Shown: positions 7,408 through 16,383 of the stretch, in pieces
Layout of the letters: every line of letters begins with the position of its first letter
Numbering within the stretch: the stretch's first letter is position 1
Assembly: GCA_947258585.1 (NCBI GenBank)
Contig: CAMYIZ010000076.1
Span: 1 to 64,000, forward strand
DNA length: 64,000 bases
Source: an uncultured Haliea sp.
Lineage (GTDB): Bacteria > Pseudomonadota > Gammaproteobacteria > Pseudomonadales > Halieaceae
Reading direction: 5' to 3'
Made by a program: the position numbers and the translations under genes
Notes under the pieces: model-generated
The model's database searches: none
What the model saw: only the letters and a program-made list of their open reading frames with translations
Told to the model about the DNA's origin: nothing

Positions 7408-8193
7408 TCAGTTGCCAGTGAATTCCCCGCTCCGTCTGCCCTTGAACGCGCTCAGCGCCTCGTCGAAGTCCTCGCTTTGGACACACAGCAGCCACTGATC
7501 CGCATCGGCGTGCATGACGGCCTCATCCAGTGCGCCGGTCAAACGGTTGATGCTGCGCTTGATCATCTGGACCGCAACAGGGGGAAGTGCGGCGTATTCC
7601 TGCGCCCAGGCCAGCGCCCGCGCATCGAGGTTCTCGCGTTCGCAGACTTCGTCGACAAACCCCCAGCTGGCGAGGGTATCGATTTCCATCAGTTTGCCTG
7701 ACATGATCAGCTGCTTGGCGCGGGCGGGCCCGACAAGGTTGACGCAGGGGGGCAGGGCATTCCACATCAGGTTGATCCCCAGTCTGACTTCGCCATAACC
7801 CATGCGGGCACCCTGTGCGGCGATGCGAAAGTCGCAGGCAGTGGCGATACAGGTCGCACCACCGGTGGAGACGCCCTGGATGGCGCAGATTGTCGGTTGG
7901 TGGATATCCCTGATCGCTCGCATCATGCGCGCGCCAAGTTCGCCCTTGCGTCTGAGCATCAGCAGGCTGGGGCGCGCGGCGGTACGCATTTCCTCCAGAT
8001 CCATGCCGTAGCTGAAATTCTCACCCGCGGCGCGGATGATCACGGCGCGAGTCTGCTCGTCTTCGGCAAAGCGGTTGGCGATGGCCTCCAGTTCCGCCAG
8101 TATCGCCGTGTTCAGCGTGTTGCCGCTACCGGCCCTGTTGAGGGTGATGGTGCTGATGTGGCCCTGTTGTTCTACTACCAGCTCAGAAGTCAT
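7408..8193 (-). CDS. enoyl-CoA hydratase/isomerase family protein
   Basis: 261 residues with the crotonase fold. The oxyanion-hole segments are AAGENFSYGMDLEEM and IQGVSTGGATCIATACDFRIA, and the helix MGYGEVRLGINLMW carries a glutamate in the usual region. The start at 8193 has GAGG about 6 bases upstream; an ATG further upstream at 8298 would run into the promoter region. First gene of the minus-strand operon, diverging from the aldo-keto reductase. Hydration in a beta-oxidation-like route fits the CoA ligase and thiolase of the same locus; the exact reaction is not inferable. Confidence 0.88.
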   Translation of the reverse strand: MTSELVVEQQGHISTITLNRAGSGNTLNTAILAELEAIANRFAEDEQTRAVIIRAAGENFSYGMDLEEMRTAARPSLLMLRRKGELGARMMRAIRDIHQPTICAIQGVSTGGATCIATACDFRIAAQGARMGYGEVRLGINLMWNALPPCVNLVGPARAKQLIMSGKLMEIDTLASWGFVDEVCERENLDARALAWAQEYAALPPVAVQMIKRSINRLTGALDEAVMHADADQWLLCVQSEDFDEALSAFKGRRSGEFTGN

Positions 8194-8327
8194 GTGTGCC
8201 TCGTTGGGATTGTCCAAGCGCCGGCCGGCGCCGGCAATGTGAGCCTGTATCCGGAAGCGCGACAATATTCTCCCGGCGTGATGTCCGCGTGCCACCATGG
8301 CTGCAGGCCAGGGATGCCCATCGGGCT

Positions 8328-8343
8328 ACCGTTCGCGAACGGT
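8328..8343. promoter_or_regulatory. second palindrome in the divergent promoter
   Basis: ACCGTTCGCGAACGGT is a 16-bp perfect palindrome 22 bases left of the AATATGAAC operator, and it touches a TTGACG hexamer (8343-8348) that could be a -35 box. Its half-site differs from the other operators, so it may bind another regulator. Confidence 0.5.
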
Positions 8344-8365
8344 TGACGGCATGGCCAATATAACT

Positions 8366-8388
8366 CAATATGAACAACGTTCATATTG
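8366..8388. promoter_or_regulatory. operator O1, TetR-type palindrome
   Basis: Half-sites CAATATGAAC and GTTCATATTG flank a 3-base centre. The site lies 78 bases before the aldo-keto reductase start and about 170 bases before the enoyl-CoA hydratase start. TTGACG (8343-8348) is 17 bases before it, so a bound repressor would cover a -10 region. The same half-site recurs at 11461-11500 and 20540-20560. Confidence 0.82.
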
Positions 8389-8466
8389 GCTGTTGCGTTG
8401 CGCCTGCACCAGGCCCCGCAGCGGCATTGGGGCACCCACCCCCGGCAATTGCTCGAGGAGAGAATG

Positions 8467-9456
8467 ATGGAATATCGGCGGCTGGGGAAGTCCGGCTTGA
8501 AGCTCAGCGGCTTCAGCTACGGCTCCTGGGTCACATTCGGGCGCACTATCGACGTCAATGCTGCCATCGAGTGCCTGGCTGTCGCCTACGATGCCGGGGT
8601 CAACTTCTTCGACAACGCCGAGGGCTACGCCTGGGGTACCTCGGAACTGATCATGGGGGAGGCCCTGCGGCGGCTGAACTGGAGCCGCGATTCATTCTGC
8701 GTGTCCTCCAAGGTCATGTTCGGCAGCAAGCAAAACCCGGGGCCGCTGCAGCGGGGCCTGAGCCGCAAGCACGTCATCGAGGCCTGCGAGCAGGCCATGC
8801 AGCGGTTGGGTGTCGACTACCTGGACCTGTACTTCTGCCACCGGCCCGACCCGGAGACCCCGATCGAGGAAACCGTGCGGGCCATGGATACGCTGATCCA
8901 GCAGGGCAAGGTACTCTACTGGGGAACCTCCGAGTGGTCTGCGGAGCAGTTGCTGGAAGCCTTCGCGGTCGCGGAGCGTCACCATCTGACGCCGCCGACC
9001 ATGGAACAGCCGGAATACAACCTGTTTGTGCGCAATCGCGTGGAGCAGGAGTTCGAACCGCTGTACGAGCAACACGGGATTGGCCTGACCACCTGGTCCC
9101 CGCTGTGCTCCGGGGTGCTCACCGGAAAATACAGTGAGGGCATTCCCGGGGGTTCACGCGCCAGTCTCGATGGCTACGGTTGGCTGGCGAAAAATATCCT
9201 CAGCGAGCGGGGGCAGGCCCGGGTCCAGGTGACCAGGGAGCTCACACAGATTGCCCTGGAGCTCGGTGTGTCCGTTACTCACCTGGCGCTGGCCTGGACC
9301 CGCTGCAATCCCCGGGTCAGCACGACAATCCTTGGCGCCAGTTCGGCAGCCCAGTTGCGCGACAACCTGGCGGCGGTGGATGTGGTCGCCAAATTGACCC
9401 CGGAGGTGCAGCAGAAGATAGCGGCCCTGCTCCAGGCAAACCCCGGTCTGGAATAG
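8467..9456 (+). CDS. aldo-keto reductase (Kv-beta / YghZ type)
   Basis: 329 residues forming an (alpha/beta)8 NADPH-dependent reductase. The catalytic tetrad can be placed: Asp and Tyr in FFDNAEGYAWG, Lys in CVSSKVMFG and His in LYFCHRPD. The cofactor-binding end is STTILGASSAAQLRDNLAA. The ATG at 8467 lies 6 bases after AGGAG; an adjacent ATG at 8464 is too close. First gene of a plus-strand operon with the MFS transporter (9 bases away) and the TetR regulator. It presumably reduces a carbonyl intermediate of the pathway. Confidence 0.9.
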   Translation: MEYRRLGKSGLKLSGFSYGSWVTFGRTIDVNAAIECLAVAYDAGVNFFDNAEGYAWGTSELIMGEALRRLNWSRDSFCVSSKVMFGSKQNPGPLQRGLSRKHVIEACEQAMQRLGVDYLDLYFCHRPDPETPIEETVRAMDTLIQQGKVLYWGTSEWSAEQLLEAFAVAERHHLTPPTMEQPEYNLFVRNRVEQEFEPLYEQHGIGLTTWSPLCSGVLTGKYSEGIPGGSRASLDGYGWLAKNILSERGQARVQVTRELTQIALELGVSVTHLALAWTRCNPRVSTTILGASSAAQLRDNLAAVDVVAKLTPEVQQKIAALLQANPGLE

Positions 9457-9465
9457 GGCGCCGGC

Positions 9466-10803
9466 ATGCAAAGATCCAGCAATGGCCAGGTATTTCTCTA
9501 CTCCCTCCCGGCCATTGCCATAGCGTTTATCAATCTGCCTGCGGCCATCGTTCTACCCACCTTCTATGTCGAGCACACGGCGGCAACGCTAACCGGCATT
9601 GGTTTCGTCAACCTGCTGCGCTGGTGGTTTGATGCCGCCACGGATCCGATTGTCGGCTACCTGGGAGACCGCACCGCGACCCGCTGGGGCAAGCGCAAGC
9701 CGTGGCTGGTGGTGGGTGCCGTTGTATCTTCCATCGCGATCTTCCAGCTGTTTCGCCCGCCTGCGGAGGCGGGTAGCTTTTTCTATGCATTCTGGCTGTG
9801 TGCCGTCTACCTGGGCTTTACCCTGTTCAGTATTTCCCACACTGCCTGGGGCAGTGAACTGGCCGTGGACTATAACGACCGCTCACGGATCTCCACCAGC
9901 TATTCGGTGATGACCGTCATCGGCAGCATCCTGTTCTGGGTCCTGCCGGTGCTCCTGTTGCCCTTTACCGGGACGTCTGAGATTGGCCCGCCGGTAATCA
10001 ACGGCATCGCCTGGGTGTTTATCGTGTTGATGCCGGTCAGTGCGCTGCTGGCAATCGCGTTCGTTCCGGTGGGTATCGATCTCGCCCAGAAGGCTCCGCA
10101 GTCCCTGCGCAAGACCGTCAGCGATCTCAAGTTCAATCTTCCACTGTGGCGCTTCGTGATGGCGCAGGCTGTGTGGGGTATTGGCCAGGGCATGTATCTT
10201 TCGGTCATCTATGTCTTCATGCGGGATTATCTGCAGGTTGGCTCCCGTTTTCCGATTATCATGATCACCTTTTTCATCGTGCAGACGCTCTCCATGCCGA
10301 TGTGGGCACGGCTGATGAATCGCTACGGCAAGCACCGCTGCTGGGCTTTTTCCTGGGCTGCCTTTTCACTGGCGCAGCCGCTGGTGCTGCTGCTTGAACC
10401 CGGGCTGGAGGCGTTCCTGTTCGTCATGGTGCTGGTGGTGTTCACCGCGGCCCTGAATTCCGCCAGCTACATTGCACCGATGGCATTGCTGGGTGATATT
10501 TCGGATTACGGTACCCTCAAGTCCGGGAGCAACAACACGGGTAACTATTTCGCGATCCAGACCTTGTTGCAGAAAGCAACCATGGGCGTCGGGGCGGGAA
10601 TTGCCTTTCCAGTGCTGGCCCTGTTCGGCTATGAACTGGGCGGCGACAACCGGGGATTGGCCGAGTGGGGACTGTACACGACCTATATCCTTATCCCTGC
10701 CGTCACCAGCGTGGCCGCCGCGGCTATCCTCTGGAATTTCCCCATTGATGCCCGTCGCCACGGTATAATTCGCCGTCGTCTCGAACAATTGGCAATCCGG
10801 TGA
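9466..10803 (+). CDS. MFS / GPH-type cation symporter
   Basis: 445 residues with about 12 membrane segments. The MelB-like GPH signature is visible: DAATDPIVGYLGDRTATRWGK then RKPWLVVGA after helix 2, with WGSELAVDYNDRSRIS in the next loop. GPH carriers couple H+ or Na+ to uptake of glycosides, uronates and other organic solutes. The stop overlaps the GTG of the TetR gene (GTGA), so the two are co-translated. It is the second cytoplasmic-membrane transporter in the locus besides the SSS symporter. Confidence 0.88.
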   Translation: MQRSSNGQVFLYSLPAIAIAFINLPAAIVLPTFYVEHTAATLTGIGFVNLLRWWFDAATDPIVGYLGDRTATRWGKRKPWLVVGAVVSSIAIFQLFRPPAEAGSFFYAFWLCAVYLGFTLFSISHTAWGSELAVDYNDRSRISTSYSVMTVIGSILFWVLPVLLLPFTGTSEIGPPVINGIAWVFIVLMPVSALLAIAFVPVGIDLAQKAPQSLRKTVSDLKFNLPLWRFVMAQAVWGIGQGMYLSVIYVFMRDYLQVGSRFPIIMITFFIVQTLSMPMWARLMNRYGKHRCWAFSWAAFSLAQPLVLLLEPGLEAFLFVMVLVVFTAALNSASYIAPMALLGDISDYGTLKSGSNNTGNYFAIQTLLQKATMGVGAGIAFPVLALFGYELGGDNRGLAEWGLYTTYILIPAVTSVAAAAILWNFPIDARRHGIIRRRLEQLAIR

Positions 10804-11435
10804 ATGTATCAAAATCGGCCTCTCAACAGGGCTATCACAAGGGTAACCTCCGCGACCGGCTGATCTCGACCGCGGAAACTCTGTTACAGCATGAAGAACT
10901 CGATGCCCTCAGTTTGCGCCGCGTGGCCAGGGAAGTGGGGGTGGCTCCATCGGCCATCTACAACCACTTCAGCAATCTGGATGAGCTGCTGGCGGCGGTC
11001 GCCGCCGATGGCTATCGTCAGCTGGTGGTGCTGGAACAAACGGCCTACGGCAACATCGAGGATTCCGAGACCGTCCTCCGGCAATTGATCGGCGACTATC
11101 TCCAGTTCGCCGCAGCCAATCCCAACCTCTACCGCCTGATGTTCAGTCGCCGGGTTGTGGGGTACCGGGCACTGCCGGAAGTCGGTGAGGCCGGCGATAC
11201 CAGCTTTAAGCTGTCGGTGGAGTGGTGGTATGGCGAGGGCAGCTACGACCCTGCCAAATCGGCAATTCACTATCCCTACGCACTCGCTGTCTGGTCCCTG
11301 TGTCACGGTGCCGCCATGTCAATGCTGGACGGCATGGTCACCATGAGTGAGGCGCCTGACCAGAATGTCGATGCGCTGGCCAATGTCCTGGCGGACGTGC
11401 TCCTGCAAGGTGCGCGGTCAGTATTTTCAAAATAG
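10800..11435 (+). CDS. TetR/AcrR-family regulator, candidate repressor of the locus
   Basis: 211 residues starting at GTG. Residues ~17-65 form a TetR helix-turn-helix: RDRLISTAETLLQHEELDAL, SLRRVAREVGVAPSAIYNHF, SNLDELLAAVAADGY. The C-terminal ligand-binding part (ETVLRQLIGDYLQFAAANPN..MFSRRV) is of the kind with a WHG/TetR_C-like fold and is unrelated to TetR itself. It is the only DNA-binding regulator in the locus and is co-transcribed with a gene preceded by the operator, so it most likely binds the AATATGAAC palindromes and autoregulates. The ligand is unknown. Confidence 0.92.
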   Translation: MNVSKSASQQGYHKGNLRDRLISTAETLLQHEELDALSLRRVAREVGVAPSAIYNHFSNLDELLAAVAADGYRQLVVLEQTAYGNIEDSETVLRQLIGDYLQFAAANPNLYRLMFSRRVVGYRALPEVGEAGDTSFKLSVEWWYGEGSYDPAKSAIHYPYALAVWSLCHGAAMSMLDGMVTMSEAPDQNVDALANVLADVLLQGARSVFSK

Positions 11436-11460
11436 GTCTTGACGAAGCCTGAACTGATAG

Positions 11461-11500
11461 GCTAAATGAACACTGTTCATATGAACACCGTTCATTTAGC
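11461..11500. promoter_or_regulatory. double operator O2a-O2b in front of the TonB receptor
   Basis: Two 15-bp operators, ATGAACACTGTTCAT (11466-11480) and ATGAACACCGTTCAT (11481-11495), abut without a gap. With their flanks they make one 40-bp near-perfect palindrome (two mismatched positions between arms). TTGACG at 11439-11444 is a plausible -35, placing the operators over the -10 and start region. The receptor ATG is 25 bases downstream. Confidence 0.85.
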
Positions 11501-11524
11501 CCATCTGTGAGCCAGGAGTCGTGC

Positions 11525-13705
11525 ATGAACAAGAAGTCATCACTCAAAGTTGCCGCCGTTTCGACTCTCGGGTTCAGTCTTGCCCTGACCAGCGAAACCG
11601 GTTTTTCCCAAGTGCTGGAAGAGGTGCTGGTGACGGCGCGGAAACGCCAGGAAAACCTCCAGGAGGTACCCATGGCGATCAGCGCGCTCACCGCGAAGGA
11701 CATCGCCGAGGCGGGACTGATGCGCTTGCAGGACATTACCCAGCTGGTTCCGAACATGACCTATCTGGAACCCACCACCAACAAGTTCACCAATATTACC
11801 CTGCGGGGCATCTCCTCGGGCGGCGGCCTGGGCAACGACCCGGCGCTGGGGGTGTACGTCGATGAGGTGTATATCGGCCGTGACTCCGCCTTCAACGGCG
11901 ACCTGCTGGACATCGAGCGGGTGGAGGTCCTGAGGGGCCCCCAGGGCACGTTGTTCGGCCGCAATACCACCGTGGGTGCGATCAATATCACCACCAAGAG
12001 GCCCTCCGATGAGCTCGGGGGAACGCTGGTGGTGGGGGTGGGGGACTACAACCTCACCCGGATCGGTGGTCTTGTCAACGTGCCGCTCAGTGACACCGTT
12101 GCCGCCAAGTTGTCGGTGGTGGATATGGAGCGGGACGGCTTCCTGGACAACAGTTTCGGCGGCACCGTGAACACCGTCGACTACACGACTGGCCGGGCGC
12201 AGCTGTTGTGGAGTCCCAGTGAGCGTCTGGATGTCCTGCTGACGGGGAGCTATCGTGAAACCAGTGGCAATGGAAACAGCTACGTGACGCGCTTCCAGGG
12301 CGAACCCCTGGAGACGAGCTACGATGTGAATGTCCCTGATCCCGGGTTCGAGGACGTGGAAGACAGTACATTGACCCTGCATGTGAACTACGACTTCAGC
12401 AACTACACGCTCACATCCATCACTTCCTTCCAAAAACTGGAGGAGAGTTACCGCAATGATGCGGACTGGACCCCGCTGGATGACCTGACTGCCATCGATA
12501 CGCGTGACATGGACTCCTGGAGCCAGGAGTTGCGGGTGGAGAACAGTGGTGACAGTCGTCTTGAATGGGTCGCCGGGGCCTACTTCTACCACCAGGAATT
12601 TGACGTTTTTACCCAGTCGCTGAGCGGCGGCGATACCATTTTCGCCTTCTTTGGCCTGAACAACTTCATTGGCAGTGGCCTGAAACCCTCGGATGTCAAT
12701 CCGGGCCTGCCCAACGGGGTGGACATCAATGCGAGTTCGGTGATCGACACCGACAGTCTGTCTTTTTTCGCCAATGCCACCTACGACCTTACCGATCAGT
12801 GGAGTGTGACGGCCGGGCTGCGGTATTCCGAGGACGACAAGGAACTGGATTACGAGCAGGGGGCCGATGCCCTGGCCGCTGCCGCAGGGTTCTCCCCATT
12901 TACTTTGCAGGACGAGCAGAAGGATGAGGAGGTGACATCCACCATCAGCCTGAACTGGCAGCCCAATGACAATCTGCTTGCCTACGCCCGCTATGCGGGG
13001 GGCTACAAGGCGGGTGGCTTCAACAACTCGATCAGCACAACGGCATCCCTGGTGAGTTTCGATGCGGAGACCCTGGATTCCTACGAACTCGGCTTGAAGT
13101 CCACGCTGCTCGACAATAGCCTGCGGGTGAACATCGCGGTGTTCCGCATGGAATACAAAGACAAGCAGGAGAGCCGGTTTATTGCCGGTGTGGGTTTCCA
13201 GCAGAGCAACGCCGGTGAAGCGGTCAGCGATGGCTTCGAGGCCGATTTCGAGTGGACGCCGCTGGAGCGTTGGACCGTGTATGGAGGCGTGGGCTACGCG
13301 AAGGCCGAGTACGACGACTACGTGGTGGATGCGACGACCGACTACACCGGCAACACGCTGACCCGTGCGCCGGAATGGACCGCAAACCTGGGTGTACAGA
13401 CTGACTGGGATTTCACCGATTACCTGCAGGGGAATTTCCGGCTGGATTACGCCTACCAGGATGAATTCTTTACCCAACCCAATAACGACCCTTTCTTTGC
13501 TGCCGACAGCCAGGGGATTGTCAACGCCAGGCTCGGTATTGCGGGCGGCGATGGCAGCTGGCAGGTCACCCTGTGGGGGCGCAACCTGACTGACGAGGAG
13601 AACGTGAATGCCCTGTTCGGCGCCAGCTCCTTTGTGTTTCCCTTCTACCACTATGCCCTGATTGCCCCGCGCACCTACGGTGCCGAGCTGCAGTTCCGAT
13701 TCTGA
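11525..13705 (+). CDS. TonB-dependent outer-membrane receptor
   Basis: 726 residues. A signal peptide (MNKKSSLKVAAVSTLGFSLA...GFSQ) is followed by a TonB-box-like EEVLVTARKRQENLQEVP, the plug (RVEVLRGPQGTLFGRNTTVGAINI) and a 22-strand barrel ending in an aromatic-rich YGAELQFRF. It transports a large ligand across the outer membrane with TonB energy. The plug pattern is that of the large proteobacterial receptors for organic substrates as well as siderophores. The ATG at 11525 has AGGAG 8 bases upstream. Its operator and the peptidases downstream suggest it imports the locus substrate. Confidence 0.93.
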   Translation: MNKKSSLKVAAVSTLGFSLALTSETGFSQVLEEVLVTARKRQENLQEVPMAISALTAKDIAEAGLMRLQDITQLVPNMTYLEPTTNKFTNITLRGISSGGGLGNDPALGVYVDEVYIGRDSAFNGDLLDIERVEVLRGPQGTLFGRNTTVGAINITTKRPSDELGGTLVVGVGDYNLTRIGGLVNVPLSDTVAAKLSVVDMERDGFLDNSFGGTVNTVDYTTGRAQLLWSPSERLDVLLTGSYRETSGNGNSYVTRFQGEPLETSYDVNVPDPGFEDVEDSTLTLHVNYDFSNYTLTSITSFQKLEESYRNDADWTPLDDLTAIDTRDMDSWSQELRVENSGDSRLEWVAGAYFYHQEFDVFTQSLSGGDTIFAFFGLNNFIGSGLKPSDVNPGLPNGVDINASSVIDTDSLSFFANATYDLTDQWSVTAGLRYSEDDKELDYEQGADALAAAAGFSPFTLQDEQKDEEVTSTISLNWQPNDNLLAYARYAGGYKAGGFNNSISTTASLVSFDAETLDSYELGLKSTLLDNSLRVNIAVFRMEYKDKQESRFIAGVGFQQSNAGEAVSDGFEADFEWTPLERWTVYGGVGYAKAEYDDYVVDATTDYTGNTLTRAPEWTANLGVQTDWDFTDYLQGNFRLDYAYQDEFFTQPNNDPFFAADSQGIVNARLGIAGGDGSWQVTLWGRNLTDEENVNALFGASSFVFPFYHYALIAPRTYGAELQFRF

Positions 13706-13722
13706 TACCCGGTGCCACAGGC

Positions 13723-16383
13723 TTGCATCCATTGACGATTTCCGCTCCCAGTAGTGAACCGCAGCCGACCCGGCTGCGGGACTACGCTCCGTTTCCGTTT
13801 CTGGTGAAGTCTGTACGGCTGCAGCTTGAGCTGGACGGCAGGGCAACGGTGGTGGAGAGCCACCTGTTGCTGGAGCGCAAGTTTGGCGAAGCGGTGCCGC
13901 TGCAGCTGGATGGCGTTGGCCTGTCCCTGGACGCCATTGCGCTGGATGGCGAGCCGTTGCCGCCCACCCGGTACCGGGTGGAAGGCGATGTGCTGCGCGT
14001 GTTCGACCTCCCGCCGCGCTGTACCCTGATGACCCGCACGACGATCAACCCCGCCGCGAACGCGGGTGACGAAGGCCTGTTTGAACTCTCGGGCAAACTT
14101 GCCACCCAGTGTGAGGCCGAGGGCCTGCGCCGGATTACCTGGTTTCCGGACCGGCCGGACGTGCTGGCGCTGTACTCGGTTACCCTGGTTGGCGACTCCG
14201 CTGCCTATCCCGTGATGCTCAGCAATGGCCACCCTGTGGCGGAGGGCACGCTGGTGGATGGGCGGCGCTGGGTGCGCTGGGAGGACCCGTTTCCCAAGCC
14301 CTCCTATATCTTTGCCATCGTCGCCGGTGACTTTGCCTGCCTCAGGGACGAATACATCACCGCCAGCGGTCGCAGGGTCGAACTGGCAATCTACGCCGAC
14401 CGGGAACGCATCGGCGAGTGCGATTTTGCCATGGGCGCGTTAAAGCGTTCCCTGCGTTGGGAGGAGGACAAGTACGGTCTGGAGTACGATCTCGATGTTT
14501 ACAATATCGTTGCGCTGACCGGGCATGTCGGGGCGATGGAAAACAAGGGTCTCAACATCTTTGATGCCAACGGCATCTGCGTCGATCCGGACATCAGTAC
14601 CGACGCAGACTACCTGCTCATCGAGCGCATTCTGGCCCACGAGGTGTTCCACAACTGGACCGGCAACCGGGTGACCTGTCGCGACTGGTTCCAGCTGTGC
14701 CTGAAGGAGGGCCTGACGCGCTATCGGGACCAGTGCTTCTCCCAGGACATGTCCGGCGCGGGGGTCAAGCGCATCGAGTTTGTCAAAGCCCTGCAGCGCA
14801 ACCAGTTCCCGGAGGATGACGGCCCGGCGGCGCATGCGGTGAAGCCCGATGAGTACATCGAGATTCGCAACTTCTACACCGCCACGGTCTACGAAAAGGG
14901 CGCCGAAGTTATCCGCATGCTGCAGTGCCTGATCGGTGACGAGTTGTTCCGTCAGGGAGTCCAGCTGTACCTTGAACGGCACGACCTCCAGGCGGTGACC
15001 ACCGAGGATTTTATCGCTGCGATTGAGGATGCCAGCGGCTATGATCTGTCGCAGTTCTACCGCTGGTATGAGCAGGCCGGGCGTCCGCAGGTAGTGGCCA
15101 CCGGGAGCTACGATGCTGCAACCCGGTGCTACGAACTGCGGCTGAGCCAGTCGACGCCCGCGACTCCGGGGCAGCCCGCGAAACAGCCCTTTCATATCCC
15201 GGTGCTGGCGGGGTTGCTTGATCAGGCGGGCAATGAGCTGTCGGTACGTCACCCGGATATCAGAATGGTCGACGGCAACCTGTTGCTGGAGCTGCGTCAG
15301 GAATCCCGGACCTTCCGGTTCGAGAACCTGCCCTCCGAGCCCGTGCCGTCACTGCTGCGGGGTTTTTCCGCCCCGGTATCCCTGCAGACGGACTTGTCCA
15401 ATGAGCAGCTGGCCTTCCTCTGGGCCAGGGACAGCGATGCCTATAATCGCTGGCAAGCGGGTCAGTCACTGGCGATCAATGTCACCCGCGAGCTGGCCAG
15501 GCGCTGGCATGCGAAATCGCCCCTGGAGCTGGACCGGGGTTTCTCCGACGCCTGGTCTGCGCTGCTGGGTGACGAAAAAACGGACCCGGGCCTGCTTGCG
15601 GAATTACTCTTGCTGCCCGAGGAGCCAGCCCTGAGCGCAGGCCTGGCCCGGATTGATATTGATGGCCACTACGCCGCGCGGGCTTACATCGCCCGGCAAC
15701 TGGCCGGGAACAATCGCCAGCGGTTGCTCGAGCGGTACCACGCTCTGGCCGTCGCCGGGCCTTACGTATTTTCTGCGGAGGCGATCGGTCGACGCAGCCT
15801 TCGCAACCGCTGTCTGGAACTGCTGCTGGCCGACCCGGACGAGGAGGTTCTCACCCTCTGCCTGGCCCAGATTCGCAGCAGTGAAAACATGACCGACGGC
15901 TTCGCGGCCCTGTCAGCCCTGTGCCATGTGGACTGCCCCGAGCGTGCAGAGGGCCTCGCCGATTTTTACCAGCGTTGGCAACACAAGCCACCCGTTATCG
16001 ACAAGTGGTTCAACGCCCAGGCGCTCTCGCGCCTGCCAAACGCCGTCGACCTGGTCCTTGAGCTGGAACGGCACCCGGCCATGGATATCATGAATGCCCC
16101 GAGGGCGATGGCCTTCTACGGCGGCTTTTTTCGCCAGAATCGGGTCGGCTTCAACGAGCCCAGCGGCCGCGCTTACGACATGCTGGCAGAGCGCCTGATT
16201 CTGGTCGACGGGGTCAAACCGGGTTCGACCTACTGGCTGATGCCGCAGATATTGCAGTGGCGCAGGTTCGATCAAGGCAGGCAGGAGCTGATGCGCGCCG
16301 CGCTCGGGAAAGTGCGGGACGCAAAAATATCCAAAGGACTCTACGAGATTGTGAGCAAGGCCCTGGCTGGAGAAACACCATGA
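13723..16383 (+). CDS. pepN: aminopeptidase N (M1 family)
   Basis: 886 residues, the length of E. coli PepN. Zinc motif HEVFH at residues 306-310 with the third ligand Glu329 (HExxH-18-E), and substrate motif GAMENKG near residue 270. The N-terminal beta domain and alpha-helical C-terminal domain follow as usual. It removes N-terminal residues from peptides in the cytoplasm. No ATG is available: a TTG at 13723 or 13732 must serve, 17-26 bases after the receptor stop. It is in the receptor operon and overlaps the next gene by 4 bases (ATGA), suggesting a specialised role here rather than being the housekeeping copy. Confidence 0.92.
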   Translation: MHPLTISAPSSEPQPTRLRDYAPFPFLVKSVRLQLELDGRATVVESHLLLERKFGEAVPLQLDGVGLSLDAIALDGEPLPPTRYRVEGDVLRVFDLPPRCTLMTRTTINPAANAGDEGLFELSGKLATQCEAEGLRRITWFPDRPDVLALYSVTLVGDSAAYPVMLSNGHPVAEGTLVDGRRWVRWEDPFPKPSYIFAIVAGDFACLRDEYITASGRRVELAIYADRERIGECDFAMGALKRSLRWEEDKYGLEYDLDVYNIVALTGHVGAMENKGLNIFDANGICVDPDISTDADYLLIERILAHEVFHNWTGNRVTCRDWFQLCLKEGLTRYRDQCFSQDMSGAGVKRIEFVKALQRNQFPEDDGPAAHAVKPDEYIEIRNFYTATVYEKGAEVIRMLQCLIGDELFRQGVQLYLERHDLQAVTTEDFIAAIEDASGYDLSQFYRWYEQAGRPQVVATGSYDAATRCYELRLSQSTPATPGQPAKQPFHIPVLAGLLDQAGNELSVRHPDIRMVDGNLLLELRQESRTFRFENLPSEPVPSLLRGFSAPVSLQTDLSNEQLAFLWARDSDAYNRWQAGQSLAINVTRELARRWHAKSPLELDRGFSDAWSALLGDEKTDPGLLAELLLLPEEPALSAGLARIDIDGHYAARAYIARQLAGNNRQRLLERYHALAVAGPYVFSAEAIGRRSLRNRCLELLLADPDEEVLTLCLAQIRSSENMTDGFAALSALCHVDCPERAEGLADFYQRWQHKPPVIDKWFNAQALSRLPNAVDLVLELERHPAMDIMNAPRAMAFYGGFFRQNRVGFNEPSGRAYDMLAERLILVDGVKPGSTYWLMPQILQWRRFDQGRQELMRAALGKVRDAKISKGLYEIVSKALAGETP

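Noticed and set aside
11540..13846. A very long antisense open frame opposite the TonB receptor
   Set aside because: It mirrors the receptor codons in GC-rich DNA, has no recognisable domain and no ribosome site. The same holds for antisense frames at 20752-22329, 24275-26017, 26783-28237 and 49994-51757.
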